Notes: generated by a model not told the origin, from the sequence alone. Shown: positions 27,053-42,149, counted from the stretch's first letter. The stretch: DNA of 64,000 nucleotides from Anastatus disparis (GCA_017163975.1 JAFFSR010000004.1:496001-560000); one strand, 5' to 3'. Made by a program: numbers and translations.

Positions 27053-27091
27053 AGCGCCCGATTGCTTCGCCTACTTGCCATCGGGGGCGCT
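27053..27091. repeat. Short GC-rich palindrome
   Basis: AGCGCCCGAT (27053-27062) is complementary to ATCGGGGGCGCT (27080-27091) apart from two extra G. It stands in very AT-rich surroundings and resembles the GC-rich palindromes at 52.6 and 52.9 kb. Confidence 0.45.
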
Positions 27092-30000
27092 GCCGCGCCC
27101 CTTGATAACAAATATTTACCAAAATATATTTTCAATGTTAACTTTTTCAACTGAAAATTTTGAAGTTTGTTACAGTGTTTTCATTTTGTAAAAATTCGAT
27201 TAAATATTACAAATTCATTGAGAGATATAGAGAGGGAGAAAAAAAGAAGTGAAAAGTACAGACATGTGGTAACATTGAATAAAAGAAGGAAATTCTATAA
27301 ATATTAGCTTAGAAAGAGAATATAAAAGAGAAAATATTCAATTCAAACGATTGAAAAACAGTTCACGTAGCGAATTTAGTTTTGCGACCTGACATTCTTT
27401 TTCGACGATAGTCAAACTTACGGAAAATCACTGTCACGCACCATGAACTCTTTGTGAAATATAACATGGGATAAAAAAAATATTTCAAAACATCAAAAAA
27501 AGATTTTCAGCTGTAAAATCAATTTCAATTATTTTTGAATATTTAAAGATTTAATAATATTGATGACTATTTGAAATATGCGTAGTTTTTCTTAATATTT
27601 TGAACGAAATTAATAGAGTTTACTATAAAAACTGATAAGCTTTTAAAATGTTATATATTTAATCAATTTTTTAAGTTGCACGGAAAGAACACTATTGTTG
27701 GAAAATCCAAATCTTTCATTGTAACAACAAAATAATTTGGATAGCACAACCAAAGTTAATAGTTGCGTAGACATAGTTATAGTCCTCAAAACTTTGGTTA
27801 CTATAATAATAAGAAATTTCATGTATCGTTTGAATTACAATTAACTTTTGTTCTAGGAACAGAATATTTTATTACTGCAACCAAAGTTTTATAATTAATA
27901 GCTTTGGATTATGTGAAAAATAAAGAATTTTTTACCATCTGACATTAGTTAAAATGCAGATGCAAGAAATGATTTGATAAATACAGATAAGAGATATTTG
28001 AACGCAGAATACGTAATAATATGGATATATCGACGAGTTATCAAATACAAAGTAATTAAAAATACAAACAATTGATATGAAGGTTTATAATGAATTTTTT
28101 TTAAACATGTTTACTTTTAAACGACTAATTTCAACAATATTCCAAATTTACGAAATGAATCTTTAATCAATAATATCCTAATATTCAATTTTAATCTTTC
28201 TACTTTCTCTACATATTATTTATAGTATCAAGCTACACTTGTCTCTCTAACTTTAGAAACATAGAACATTGCCAAAGAAACTCCCCCAAGTAGTTCTCCA
28301 GTCAAAGTATACACAAAGAGAATGCATAATGTTCTTTAGAATATGGAGAGAGAAAGAGAAGTCTTCTACCAGTTTTCATCTTATATACAAGATTGTACGT
28401 TCGATATTCTCCGCGTAAAGCATCTCTCAACGTTATATATGTTCAAAGTCATCGTCGCGTCGTCATTAAAATCTCTTAAAACTTTCTGACCGACGGACCC
28501 TCATTCAAATTTTATAGCTACTGACCTACCTACCTTATAATCCAAAATCTACCCTTTTTTCTGTCGTTACACTGGTTGCTTTTTCGTCGACGGTGAAAAA
28601 CTAGAACTTTAGATCTGAGAGGTTGGTCTTTTTTATTTTTTCAAAATTTTGGATGAATAGACGTATTCTGAGAAGAGGACTCAAATTTTGGGTCAAATTA
28701 AAATTTTGAATATGCTAGTGAATTGTGAATATGGTCCACAAAAATATCAAGTTTTTATCGCGTGTTTAAGCAACACACTGAAAAATGTTTTTTAGATTTT
28801 GAAATTATAGCGATTCAAGTTAAAATAAAGTAGCATGCAAAATAAATTTATTAAAAATTATTGAAATTTTTATTTAATAATACTCAAAGCGAAGTGTTAA
28901 AATAATAGCAAGTTTCTTCGGGGACGTTTAATATTCTAGAGGGTAAGCTTGAACTTATCAATTTCGTTTACTTTAGCATGCCGTAAAATCAATGAGTAAC
29001 CATTAAAGGTTTTAGAGACTAAATAATTTATGGATTCAAGCTATCTAACACTTTTCATATGATTAAATATGTATAACGTAGAAATATAAATTTAATCTAT
29101 AATTAAAACTGTTTGCCCGGTGGATTAAAGTTTTGTTATAATCTTCTGTGTTTAATAATCATATTACTTTTAATTTTAAAATCCTTGATAATAATTATTA
29201 AAATATTTATAATTTATGCGACTTCATTTGTAGTCAAAAATAGAAAAAAATTGTATACATTATTCAAACATATTATAAAACAAGGGAATGCACATTTTAT
29301 CTAGGTTCCTTAACATATATTCAAAAACGAACTCTCATACATTTTCCAGTTTTCAAGATTGTTATTCTTCCTATTTCCTTGCTCTTTTATTTTTTTTAAC
29401 ATTTTTAAGTTTCTTTTTGATTTGGACTCGATGACGATGCAACGACGTGACTCTTAAACTTCTCTTAAAAATTTAAAAAAAATAAAAAGAAAAAAAAAGG
29501 AAGAAACTGAAAAGAAAGAAGGAATTTCGAGAACATTTTTGGAAGTGCATCGCGCGCGTGTTGAATGCAAATAATTTTCAAACAGAATTTCGATTTTGGC
29601 GATGCGCCGAGGAACCATCGCATATATATTTTTGCGTTGAAGCGACGAATATGAACGATATCATATCTCTGATTAAAAGAGCGCGAAAGAGAGGGAGGAT
29701 GACACACACACACACGACTTTCCCTTAATTTGAATGTATATAGATCAACTTTTCGAACGTTTGCGCACTTACCAGATTAAAAGCGTACGTTACTGCGGAA
29801 TAAAAATTATTCTGATTATATAAATTTTGGTTAGGATGGCTGGTTTAGGTCAATGGAAAATATTAAAATTTAAATCTAATATACCGTGAGGGAAAATCGT
29901 TTGTATAAAATTAATAAAAGCTTTTGTTAAACAATATGTTAACTATCTTCTCTTTTGAGAAAATATCTTTTTTAGATGCTGGATTTTGATATTTGAAGTT

Positions 30001-30431
30001 TTACCAAGGAAATTATAGCAGAAAAAAAAAACATTTTCACCATACTCGTACGATTACAGCTTAAATTTCGAAATGTTTTCATGAAGTAAAACGGTGAAAT
30101 TTTTCGTAAAATTGAATCTCAACAGTGCCGAGAAAGACATCTTTTATTCTTGTTTATCCTAAAGTACGATAATACACCGGAGACATAGAGGAAAAACATA
30201 CATTCAATCAGCCTTTCGAAATTCTCATTCAGAAAGCATGAAAAAGAGAGAAAGAGAGAAGGAGACAGAAAGGGTAGAAGAGAAGAGAAGTGCTACTGCC
30301 TCTATGTTCGTTCGCAAAAAGCGTCATTTCAAGCTAGCCCGAGGCGAATTGCTTAGTGTCCTTTGAATCGCCACATCAGTAGAGTATTGTTCCTTCCTCT
30401 CTTTCTCTCTTCCTTTCTTCTATATCTCATT

Positions 30432-30550
30432 CTATCACACACATACATAAATGTGTTGCACATACACACGCTCGCTCATATCCACGCACATGCACATACA
30501 TATAGACATGCACAAACACGCATACACACACATATGTGTGTGTATATATG
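30432..30550. repeat. CA/TG-rich simple-sequence region
   Basis: Interrupted CA, CATA and GT runs, including a short ACACACATATGTGTGTGT palindrome (30526-30544). Overlapping open frames on both strands are artefacts of the repeat. Confidence 0.75.
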
Positions 30551-33500
30551 TGCGGTATATTTATCTGTGTTTTTATCGCATACATAGGGGATGATCGAAA
30601 TTCCTTGCGCTTCGAATGACAAGTAAACCGCATCGATTTCATTCCAGAATTTCAAAGCGAATCTCTTAAGTTCGTACTGCTTTTCGTTCGCGCAGACACA
30701 CACACGCACAAACACACACTCACATATATGAAGTCACCAAACGAGACAGACAGAATGTATTGAAAAAAAAGGAAATCGATGAGTTGTAAAAATAAGAAAC
30801 TTACTCTAATATACAAATTGATTTTTAAAATAGCGTCCGTAAGAATGCTTAAATTCTTTGATTTCCATAGAATCGAATTTACTTATCCATATGAGTTTAC
30901 GAACACATACTAAATAAAGGAAAAACTATTATTAATGCTTCCATTTAATAAGAATATGAAAAGAAATTAATATGGGGAAAAATCAGAGAAAGCGTAACAA
31001 AATGTATGATTAAATTTTTTAAAATAAGTGAAAAAATCAAGATTTCGCCTGACATTTTCAAGAAATAATAAAATGTTTTTTTGATTTCTCCCAATGAAAA
31101 GTTAACTAATTTAATTCAAATTTTGCACAACTTCACAAATTTCCTGACAATGAAAAGATAAAAGTTGTTTTATACCAACAACTTATAAATAATCTCATGG
31201 GCATCCTTTTTTCATGGAATGTGTGATTATTAATGTATCATTTGACCGATATTGTGAAAATAATTAATTATAACAAAAAATCAATAAAGTTATTAAATTA
31301 AATAAACTTATTATATTTAAGAAAAATGATTAAAAATAAAAATTATTTATTTAAAAAAGAAACTACAACAAAAGGTTAAAAACAGGATGATAAACGATGA
31401 AACGAAATAAATAAAACAAACGAAACAACAAAACTAAAAAAGGAAATAGAAAAATTTCAAGAAATAGACATAATGCAAAAGAAAAAAAGTGAAATAAGCA
31501 AGATAGAAAGAAAGATATATAAGTCTAGTATACATCCGTACTAAAGACGATCATAACTATGTCACGACTTCGTTGGACCAAATTCTCTTGGGCTATTTGC
31601 TCTTTCGAAGTAAAACGAGAAAGAGAGGAAGACAGAGTAAGATAGAGAGAGAGAGAGAGAAAGCAAAAGAAAGATAGAGGAAAGGTAAGAGACGTAAGAT
31701 CCTAAGTTTACGGGGTCAGTTTGTCGAAGAGGCGCCTAACGCTATAGCCTTTTCCCTTTCCTTCCGTTACATCCGATGGAAGTAGCCAAGATTTAAGCTT
31801 CTAGCCACATACTTTCTCTCTGTCTCTGTCTCTCTTACTCTCCATCTCCTTCTCTTCCTTTACTCTCTCTCCCTGTTCACCCCCTTTTTCTTCATATATA
31901 AATTTTGTAGCTGCCACCTCTTTTTGCACGTGCAAAGTTGTGCTACGAAATTACTCGAGCGCAAAATTGATAGTTTCAGTATTTTGGGTGATTGGTTGGG
32001 TTGGTATTTTAGTGAATTGAATTATTTCATATGACTTATTGCGATATTGTTTAGGTAATTCATTTGATTCTTGTATTTGTAGTATTAACGTTAGTTGTAA
32101 TATTATTAAGTTTATCAATTTTTGTTGAAATATTAAAACAGCTGAATAAGAACATCAGAACTAAAGCTATTTAGAGTTTAACGGAATTTTTAAAACTATT
32201 CAATATAAATAAAAATGTTTATATTTTAAAGTACAAAAAATGTGAATTGTCTGGATTAATAACATTAAAGTGTTAACCAAATGCAAACTCATAAAATTTT
32301 AGTTTGAGCATACATAATATTGTAAAGACTATTACAATGTTAAAAGTTTTAAATTATTCCAAATGAAAAAAATATTTGACTTTAGTGTTCTTTTTTATAT
32401 TAAACATATTTCTTATTTGTTTTATTACCTGTCAAACGAAAATTTCACTCGGTAAACAAATTCGCGCCCAAAAGAGTATTTTTTCCTTTGGCACTATATT
32501 GTTAGAAAAAAGAAAATAATAAATGAATAAATTCAGTGCACTATATAAATGGCCAACATATTAATATAACTTTATCCACGGAATTTCGTTCTAAAATTAA
32601 ACTAGCATACATAATCGTTATTAATTTTAACTAATTGACCCCCTTTTTTCTAGTGGACTAAAAAGTTTTTACTTTATGCCAATTTACCATCCTAAACTAA
32701 TTAAGAAGTTTTCTGTAAAAAAAAAGGAAAAATTTGTATTCCGCAGAGTGCGGCAACTATCCGGTGATGTCGTGAACACCGCATTACCCATAAATCCTTC
32801 ATTTTAATCTCTATCACTCCTTAATCTTCAAACCTAACAGTTAGCCTATAGAAGATTTAAAAAAATATGTCCATATAAAACTAACAAAAAAAAACAAGAA
32901 ATATACATCGAAAGTAACAAAAATGAAAAAAACAACATAGAAAACATAAAATGCAAGAACTTGCTTCGTGACAAGATACATCCCCTCGACTTTCGAGCTT
33001 GGAAGAAGTCGGATTTTATTCCTGGCAACTTCTTAAGTAGTCGTAACGTGCACGGAAAAAAGGTGGTGGGGGTAACGGAAAGAGAGTGGGGTGGGGGCAG
33101 TTGGAGGAAAGAGAGAAAGAACCTTTTACTAACTGTAAGTGAATTATTTTAATCCGTCTGTACAAGTCCGTTAGGTTATATAGTTATATTATAAGTAACG
33201 TTGGGGGTAAAAGTAAGGGTATTTATTTTTCAGAGCGCAGTAACGGTTTTTGAAGATGAAAGAAAATAATAAAAAAAAAAAAATAAAGAAGAAATAGAAT
33301 GAGCGAATAATGTCAGTTAGCCTCAAACTTACATAATGCAGTCTCTTAGAGTTTGTCCTGCAAAATAGATTTTGTTTCATTCTCGTGCTCAAGCAAAAAA
33401 GAAATAAAAAAAAAACAAGAAGTGTACGAATGAAAAAAAGAGTACCACGTCTAAAATTGGAATTAAGTAGTTTTTTTTCTTTTTGTTTGAGAAAAAACAG

Positions 33501-34744
33501 TGTTGGGTACTGTTACTTTTTGTTTATCCTCAGGTTGATTATTATTAACGGCATGAATATGTTTATATTAACTTGTTTTATAATGATAATTAAATTTATT
33601 TAAAGTTTATGAATATATGATTTAGAAAATTTTGAACGTTCGTTAAAATATTATTAATATTCATAAATTTATTGGTTATTTGGTTGGAATAATGATTTTC
33701 TTATAAAAGGTTAATAGTATTATACGCTTATGTTATATTTTGCTACTGAATAAATTTAATGTGTCTTTTTTTTTTATTTTTATCATCCACGAGTTATCTA
33801 TAAATTAATAATTAATTAATAATTTTAAATGAACCAGCTAACATCGAGTGTTATTATTTTAAAATTAAACATGAATTTTAGCTTATTCATAAGGAAATAA
33901 CTAAATCACACATAAATTCTGAATTTAAATTTAATATTCATAATTTATCCTAACCTGGCATAATAAAATTGTATAAAATATAAGAAAACAAAAATAAATC
34001 AATGATTACCGTAACATTATTGACTTAAAAAAAAAAAATTTTAACCATTATATCCTCAACTTTTATCATTTTATTATATAACACGTGCGTGGTATTGAAA
34101 ATTTTGAATGAAAATTTAATGCGTTTTGCTTAACTGTATGAACATCATATTTAAATGCTTTATTCAAAGGAAACGAAGCGCTTTAAACAACGCATTCGAC
34201 AAATCGCTGGTCAAATATCTATTTTCGAATGAATAGACTTGTGCCAACGCAGTACGCGTGAGAAAGAGAGGTAGTGGGAGAAGGAGGGGGTGAAAGGGGT
34301 TAAATTTAACAATATCATGTATGTATATAGATATAGAAGCAAATTCATAGAGTAGAAAATTAAGGTCTTTGTATAGATTAAATTCGTTTCGGTTAATCCC
34401 GTTTTCAAATCCGACTGTATTAAGTTTCATCGAAAAGGATCGGTTTCGATTAAATTCAAAATATCGAAATTCGTTGTTAAATGGTTATTGAAATAGTGAA
34501 AATTTTATTATATACATGGGATGTTTCACGTCAACTTGTAGTATAAAAAAATAAATGAAAATCACTAAAACTATAAGAATACATTTCATTTGACAGTCAA
34601 AAGAATTGATCCTATAGATTTACACAGGTCTATATTAGACTGGAAAATTTTTTTCTAAAAATACTATTTTAAATTGAATATTTTTGTAAAAATCTGAATT
34701 ATTTTTTGTATGATAAAAATTATTTTGAATTTTTTTGCTGTTAA

Positions 34745-34877
34745 ATTATTAAAATTCAAACATAATGTACGTAAATAGTCTGATATGCTAATCACATAAT
34801 TGCGATAAATATAACCTCATTCGTGTATTTAGAATTTTAGAGACTATTTACGTATATTATATTTAAATTTTAATCAT
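34745..34877. repeat. Inverted repeat, 37-bp arms, 59-bp loop
   Basis: 34745-34781 pairs with 34841-34877 with about five mismatches; both contain ACGTAAATAGTCT or its complement. It could be a small MITE relic or a transcribed hairpin. Confidence 0.55.
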
Positions 34878-36379
34878 ATTTCTATCTTAAAACGATATTT
34901 TAAATATCTCTAAATTAATCAGATAAACGAAAAAATGTCTATGAAATAAAGCCTACCGAGAATAAAATTCTATTTTGAAGGTTTATCCTTTTCGCTTTTC
35001 GTTTATAATGAAAAAAGCTCTTCGAAAGTAGAAAAACTGTAATTTAGTCAATTTTGTAAAAAAATTTGAAAAAGTATACACGTTTCTGAATTTTTTACTA
35101 AATTAAAGGATTCATGAATTTTTTAAACAATACTTTTTGTTAAGATTAATACAAAATTTTCCTGAATTTTTGGAAATATATGCCAATGTTAATATCGGCA
35201 TTCTGAGTAATCTATTCTACTTTGATTACAATAATAATTTAATTAAATTTTTTCATAGTTTAAATTATTATAAAAATTCAAATATTCAAGTTTTCAACTA
35301 ATGAAATTTTCAGTAAATTGAATTTAAAATTGATAAATATAATTTATTCATTAAAAACAGTATTAAAAATAAACTAAAAATTTTATCAATTTAAATTAAA
35401 ACTTTTCTATTTTTGCAGCTATCAAGTTTATGGATTAATAATTTTTTTTGCAGTAACTACACCTACGTTTCAAACATTCGTTTTTCTCTTTTTTTCGTCT
35501 TTAAAAACTTTTCTCAACGTTTTTTTTTTTTGCTGTAAAAGTAATTTGAAACTTGGGGAAATAATTATTGTATCAAAGTAAGAAAAAACTTTGAAAATTT
35601 TAAGTTTTAAATTCTTGCACTAAATTCTTACGCTGTAGTTTTCTTTTATGAATAAAAGCTACATGATAATATAAAATGAAGGTTAGTGTGAGAATCTAAC
35701 AGAAGATTATAAGTCCTTGTAAATCCGAGTATAAATTTATAACGCAATAATCTTTTCTTTTTTTTCCTATTATAATCGCACTTGTGAATTCCAAGAAATT
35801 TGAATTTATTCTTGGTTCAATGTAAACTAGTACAATTAGTATAACTATGTTATTTAACGTGTTATTTATCTGTAAAAAAATTTTTCTTTTCTTTCTTTTA
35901 TCTATGATCAAATGAAAGAAGAGAGTTATTTTTAACCAATGAAATAACATGGAAAAGCCATTGTTTAAAAATTTAATTATACTAGAAGATTAATCATATC
36001 TTAATTTAATTTAAAAAATTCCTTTTATTTGGATTTTTGGAAAAAAATTTATTCTATAATAACCTTGAATGTTACAATTGGTTTTCAATAAAATCTCTAA
36101 AGTAGAATGTAATTAATTAGGAAATAAGATTAACGTAAGTAAATTCATTTTAGATTTAACCTTTCCTTAAATACTCAATAAAACAAAATTTTATCTCTTA
36201 AAATAATTTCCATGTCAAAACCCCTTTTGGAAAATTCATAGCTGACACTAGTCTAAACTACCATTTCTCTAGTATACATATCCTTGAAAGTCTCTTCCTC
36301 GAGTCCACTCCAGAAAGTCACTTAGTACAGTGAGAGAAACAGCAATTTAGCCTCAATGAAATTTTCTCTTTAAGCGCAG

Positions 36380-36403
36380 TATATATATATATATATATAT
36401 ATA
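36380..36403. repeat. (TA)12 microsatellite
   Basis: Twelve TA units, followed by AAGTGAGAAAGAGA. Confidence 0.95.
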
Positions 36404-38636
36404 AAGTGAGAAAGAGAATGGTAAAGGTCCTTCAGGGTAAAAGGGTATGATAATCTTGAAAAGGTTGTAAATCAGTTGACCGCCTCTTGAATATCTATAT
36501 AACACAGAGAGACGTGATTCTGTCCTTAGTGTTACATTACTTATACCCTTTTTTTTATTATTATACTAAAGGGTACAAGTTAACCACCCACGTGTTATCG
36601 TTATGAAAAGTCAGTTATTTTCTTCTTTTTTTTTTTTATTTTTTATCGGAGAAAGAGAGAAAAGCTAATACGTGGAGAGTAAGCGCGTGCGAGCATCGTA
36701 AAGTAACCCCCTTATCTTTTCAAGCGTACGCGCGAAACGGTACTTTTCTTTCTTTCTTTTTTTTTAATGTTTTGTAAGTAAGGGTTAGGTTCTTGATATT
36801 TTTTTTTATTTCGTAATCGTTGATCACGCGCTCTATTAAGTTTATTTGTTCTTTAAAGTTTGTTTGTTTTTTTTTGTTCTTCGTTTGATTAGCATAATTT
36901 CATTTGATTAGCATAACACACTTTTGTTTTTACGAGATGTCACTGATTTTCTTTTTTTTTATTTTAACGCTGTTTACTTTTTATGGCTGTTACGTGGATG
37001 TTTTCTAAATGCGCTAAATGACGCGAATTAAAAGCGGTTGTAATTTCATTAGCGTACTTGTAAAATGATATGTTTGACATTGGACTTTTAAAAATTTTTT
37101 TTTATGATGCTGATATAATTATATAAATAATAACAGTTTTAATGTTGAATTAACATTTATGATTTCGAATAAAATATTTATTAAAATATATCTTGAGTTT
37201 GTGTTACATTTGGATGTAAATTTTTACTAAATCAGTAAAATAAATAAAACTTATCTTTTACATGATAGTCAATAACATTTTCTTTTATCAACCAATATAT
37301 GACTATATTAACAACTACAACCAAAGAAATAAATTTAGAAAAAGAAACACATTAGTTTATGATGTTTGTCATAAACATTATTCACTTAAACTTTTATGTG
37401 AATCTATTTATTGTCACGAAATACACCAGATCCTTATATTATTACTAGTAGCGTAATAATAAGAAATTTTTTTACTCAATTAGTTAATGGGTTTACTTGG
37501 AAATTTGAATGAATAATTATTAAAGTACATAATAAAAGCTAGTATTTCTTTCTTAAAATTATTGCACTAATTAACTATTAATGTGATTGTTTGTTAATTG
37601 ACAAAGTAAGATGTTTTCTACTTTTACATTACCTTAGAAAATATTATCAATTTTTAATTATTATTAAAAATAGGAGAGAATTAAAATTATCAAAAAATAA
37701 TTATTTATATTGAAACAAATATTAAATAGAGGCAAATGAAAAAAGAAATTTTCAAACATTTCACATCAAAACAAAATGTTCCACAAATTGAAACACTTAA
37801 AGGTAAGTATTTAGAGCCATATCTCGGTCAAATCTCGTCTGGTATACCAGAGCTTTTACGTCTGAATGTCGACTGAGTATGGATCTTTTTGCATTTTCGA
37901 TTGCTTTTCTATAGATTTCTACTCTCGTTTAACTTGTCTTTGGTCTACGACTCCTTTAGCCATTTTAAATTTTTTATTTTTCTTTCCTTAAAAATTTTTT
38001 AAATGATTTAATTTTCCAAAAAGTATTGAAATTTTTATCAAAATAGACAATTAAGATAACATTCCCTTGGTTTAGAATTCAATTGATTGGTGCTTTTTCT
38101 CTGTCCGACCATACCCATTCTTATTCTACTTATTGAAAATTAATAACTTAATAAGTCTATTAAATAATTTAAAACACAACTATTTATATTTCGTTCGTTT
38201 ATTTTTATAATCAATATCATAATAATTTTAAGGATACAGTTTAGCTTTATAATCACAAAACTATCAATAATACATCCACAAAATTCTAATAGTAACTAAA
38301 TTAACGAATCAATTTACCTTTATTACACAATAAACTTTTTTTAATTTAAAAAACTTCAATCTCATCTAAGCAATTTCTCAAATATTTCTACCTTTTCTCC
38401 TACCTTTAATCAAAGTTGGCGATTTACGTAACGAATTTTTTTCTTCTATTTTTTTCTTCTCTCTTTCTCTTTTTCTTTCTCTCTTAGCCTGTTTATAACT
38501 CCTAAATCTAGGAAGCTACTAGCCATGTTTTCATCGCTATATAAGCCAAGAGAGAAAGCTAGACTCTTTATGCTACAAAGTCGCTAGCTAAAGAAGCTCT
38601 TAACTTATGATACACGAAGGCGTCGTTACGCGCGAG

Positions 38637-38685
38637 TAGCAGCAGCAACAGCAACAGCAGCATAGCAGCAGCCAGCCAGCCAGCC
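38637..38685 (+). repeat. (AGC)n and (CAGC)n repeat
   Basis: Interrupted AGC/AAC units followed by a GCCA tetranucleotide repeat. The minus-strand frame over it (polyleucine/alanine) is a repeat artefact. Confidence 0.85.
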
Positions 38686-41600
38686 ATTTCCCCAAGACCT
38701 TTTGCTACACATTTTTGCGGTGGGCTATATATGCTTCTCCTCGCGTATTTAGAGTATATATGTGTGTACATGACCTCAACCAAAAAGGATATGCAAGTAA
38801 CATTTTTCTTTTTCCTAAGCGAAAAGTGGGTGGATTTTATGCATTACATAATTTATTTATGTTTAAATTACAGTTGAAGTAAAAGTGGTAAAATCACTGG
38901 ATATTAAATAACTTTATTTTTAATAAAATATTCTTTTTACACAGTAACAAAATTATTTAAATATTTTATTAGTAAAAATAATTTTGTTTTTTATTCAATT
39001 AAATTTTGAAAATCATACTCAAATTTTTCTTTTAGATATTTTTTAAATATGGGTTATTAAAAACAATATTCCATCCTCGTAATGATTTTTATTTTTAATA
39101 ATCATACGTGAATCTATTTGACAACAAAAAAATTACTTAATATTCAAAGATACACTTCGTCGTGTTTAAGTTAATTTAGATATTATAATAGTTTATACAG
39201 CTAATATTTTTGTCAAAACAAAAATATAAAATTGATAGGGTCAGATTGGTCTGTATAAATATTATTACTTTTTTAAAAGTATAATGGTTTTTAAATTGAT
39301 TCTTTTAAACATTTATTTATGACAAAGAAAATACTTCTTCGATACATTTAAAACTATAATTTACATTGATTTATGTTTACTGCTTTATAAAAACAATTTT
39401 ATTTATAAATCTAATATAAAATAAATAAATGTTCAAGAGACATTATACATTTGTTCTAAGCAACCCGAGTCAATACCGAAAAATAAATATAAACAAATCA
39501 CATTTAAGGATGAAGATACATATGATAAAGTAAAACGAGAATTTCTTCACTCTTTTTTTATACTCTATTTTCTCTCCGTTGGCCCTCGAGCAACATTACA
39601 CGTACATATGTACACCTCTTATTTCTTCTAGAGCTGGCAAAAAGATAAAGAGAGACGAGGGAAGGGGAGAAGGGTAGAGAACTCAGCCGAAATTTCGTTA
39701 TTAATATTTAACTACGGGGAAAGATTAAAAAGTTTCCGGAATTTTAATATACCGACACGCCACAGTAACTCGCTGCTCGTTCTGTCTCTCTCTTGACTCT
39801 TTTTTTTTATCTTGTTTTTCCTTTTTCTGTCTGTGTTTCGTTGTATATTGAATCTGTACTTTTCTCACGCTCTCTTGCTGCTCTTTTTTGGTATTTCTGG
39901 TGTTCTTTTTTTTTGCTCTCTATGTACGTTTTTATTCCATTAATAATCTTTATTTCTTAGTTTTTGCTTAATGAAGTCGACAAATTTTAATATCAAATGT
40001 TAATTTTAATTTAATATTAATATTTACATAAAAGATAATATAAAATATAATATTTAACTGAACTTTCGCATTTAATCATTACCAAGTTTTGAAATTTCTC
40101 AATTTTAAATATATTAATGTAATGCAAATAAATAAATTTTTTTAAATAATAATACATGAATAAATAAAAAGAAAATAAAATAAAATTTCAAAATGTCTGT
40201 TCGAAGATATTAAACTACCGTTTTAACAAAATTCATATTTTAATTTATTCAAAAATATAAAAATGACTTTTGATTTACTGATTAAAATAAATATAATAAG
40301 AGTGAAAAAGTTTGTTAAACAGCTAATGTCATTTAAAATTCGAATAAATTTTATATACATAAATATTTAAAAAACATTTTTTTTATACCAATAAAAATAT
40401 TGTCAAAGTATTCTATATACTCGACTGTCGTAATACACTTTTATTATACTTTCATATGGATCCGAAAGTCACTATAAAAACTTTACAATCGATTCAAAAC
40501 TTTGTAAAGTAACTTGGAGACCCATTTAAAAAGTATGTTAAGATTTAATAAAATGGCATTAAGTTTTTCTTTTTTTTTTACAGAAAGTTATAATTTTTTA
40601 AGCTAACTTTGAAATTGCTTCTAATTGCCTCTAGTTACAGTAAACTACAAACAAATATTATTTCACTAATTAAATATAAAATGAAGAAATAATTTCTATT
40701 AAGAAATCGTATAAATTTTCAATACTTTTAAATGAGTATGTTTCTTCAAATAAACATGTATAGCTTGATTCATATTCCGAAAACTGAAAAATAAAATAGC
40801 TTATCAGAAACATCTAAGGGAATCGAAAAAAAAGAAGAGAAGAAGATGAAAAGTACAGGAAGAAAACAAGAGATATCGAGTTATGACATTTTCGTGTATA
40901 GGTTTTGGTTGGTTTGAGGATCAAAAGTACGACGACGACGTCTCTTGAAGCGGATATGAAGTTTTGGGCGAGTAGATATAGGGTATATTATTATACCTAT
41001 ACACTATACCAACGTGTATAAGTCACCAACACTAAGGCACATATATTTCCCGTATCGTCAAATTTCGGATATCCTTTCATTTCATAAAGGAAGAAAGAAG
41101 AAGAATTTACTCTCCCGACTCTCTCCCCTTTCTGACTATTTCCTGATTTTCCTTTTTTCGCTTTTGGATTTTATTACACGGTCGAGCCGGATATCTACTG
41201 CTTCTAATTAGAACTGATGATAATTGACTTACAAAAGTTTTGTATCGATCTTTTTTTACTGATTTTATGCATAGCTTTTTGAATAAATAGAATTTTTTTT
41301 TCATTATAGGAAATTATAAATGTATGAGGCTAGTGATCAATAGAAGTTTGTATATAAATTATTAATTTAGCAAAATTTTATTATGTAACAGCATAATAAA
41401 TAAATATAATGAATATAGTATCTAATGGTGGAAATTTTTTTTTTTTTAATTATTTAATTTATTATCATTTTTTGAGAACAATCAAATGAAAAATGTTTAA
41501 TCAATATTTTCTTGATGGAAATCGCCTATTTAATTTCAGTTAACTACAGTTGAAGGTTAAAACTTTAACATTTAAAATGATTAATTTTTCATAGTAAAAC

Positions 41601-41697
41601 TATTTAAGAAAAAAAATACTATAAACAATTGATTTTTTTTCTGCAAATGGATATATTGTACACATGAAATACAAAAATAGAAAAGTTGAAATATATT

Positions 41698-41745
41698 AAT
41701 TTTGTGAGTTTATGTGTAATATATTACTCATAAACTCACAAAATT
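41698..41745. repeat. Perfect 17-bp hairpin
   Basis: AATTTTGTGAGTTTATG (41698-41714) is exactly complementary to 41729-41745. The 14-nt loop itself contains the palindrome TAATATATTA. Confidence 0.65.
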
Positions 41746-42149
41746 TTTTTCTAGCAATATTAAATCATTATTTAATCCATTCGTATCACATTTAACAATC
41801 GCACCTCTGTCACCAAAAAGCTTTTTGATCCGCGTTATTATTTTCACCGAGACTTGAGCTAAAAATTTTTTTCCTCCCTTCTTTAGAACTTTTCACTTCT
41901 CCAACTTTTTTTTTATCGCTCTCTTTCTCTTTCTCTCTCTCGCGAAATTAAATCTTTTTCGCGTTTCTCAAACCCTCTTCTATCCACGTGCTTGCTTGCC
42001 TTTCGGTTTGATCTTTCAAAAGTAGCACGAGCAAGTGAAATTCAGCGCGAGAGTCGAATTCCGGGGTAAAACTCGATCTAACCAAAAGAGAAGAAGATAA
42101 AAATAGAAAGAAAAAAAGAAAAGAGCAGAGTAGAGAAGAGAAGTCAAGA

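Larger units (their letters stand above)
27092..41697. other. Intron interval: no gene seen
   Basis: Mostly AT-rich sequence. Simple repeats and GA/CT islands lie at 29480-29520, 30240-30300, 31615-31690, 31810-31880, 34260-34300, 36640-36670 and 39640-39690. TTTGATTAGCATAA is duplicated at 36884-36897 and 36903-36916. 27680-27930 has several AACCAAAGTT motifs in both orientations, a possible decayed palindromic element. Confidence 0.5.

Noticed and set aside
32410..32460. Minus-strand TTTGACAG|GTAATA as a further ratchet point
   Set aside because: The pyrimidine tract is short and interrupted, and no second donor follows; indistinguishable from chance.
32950..33152. A plus-strand exon (63-codon frame) in less AT-rich sequence
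   Set aside because: No matching splice sites or recognisable protein; the frame ends in G-rich low complexity.
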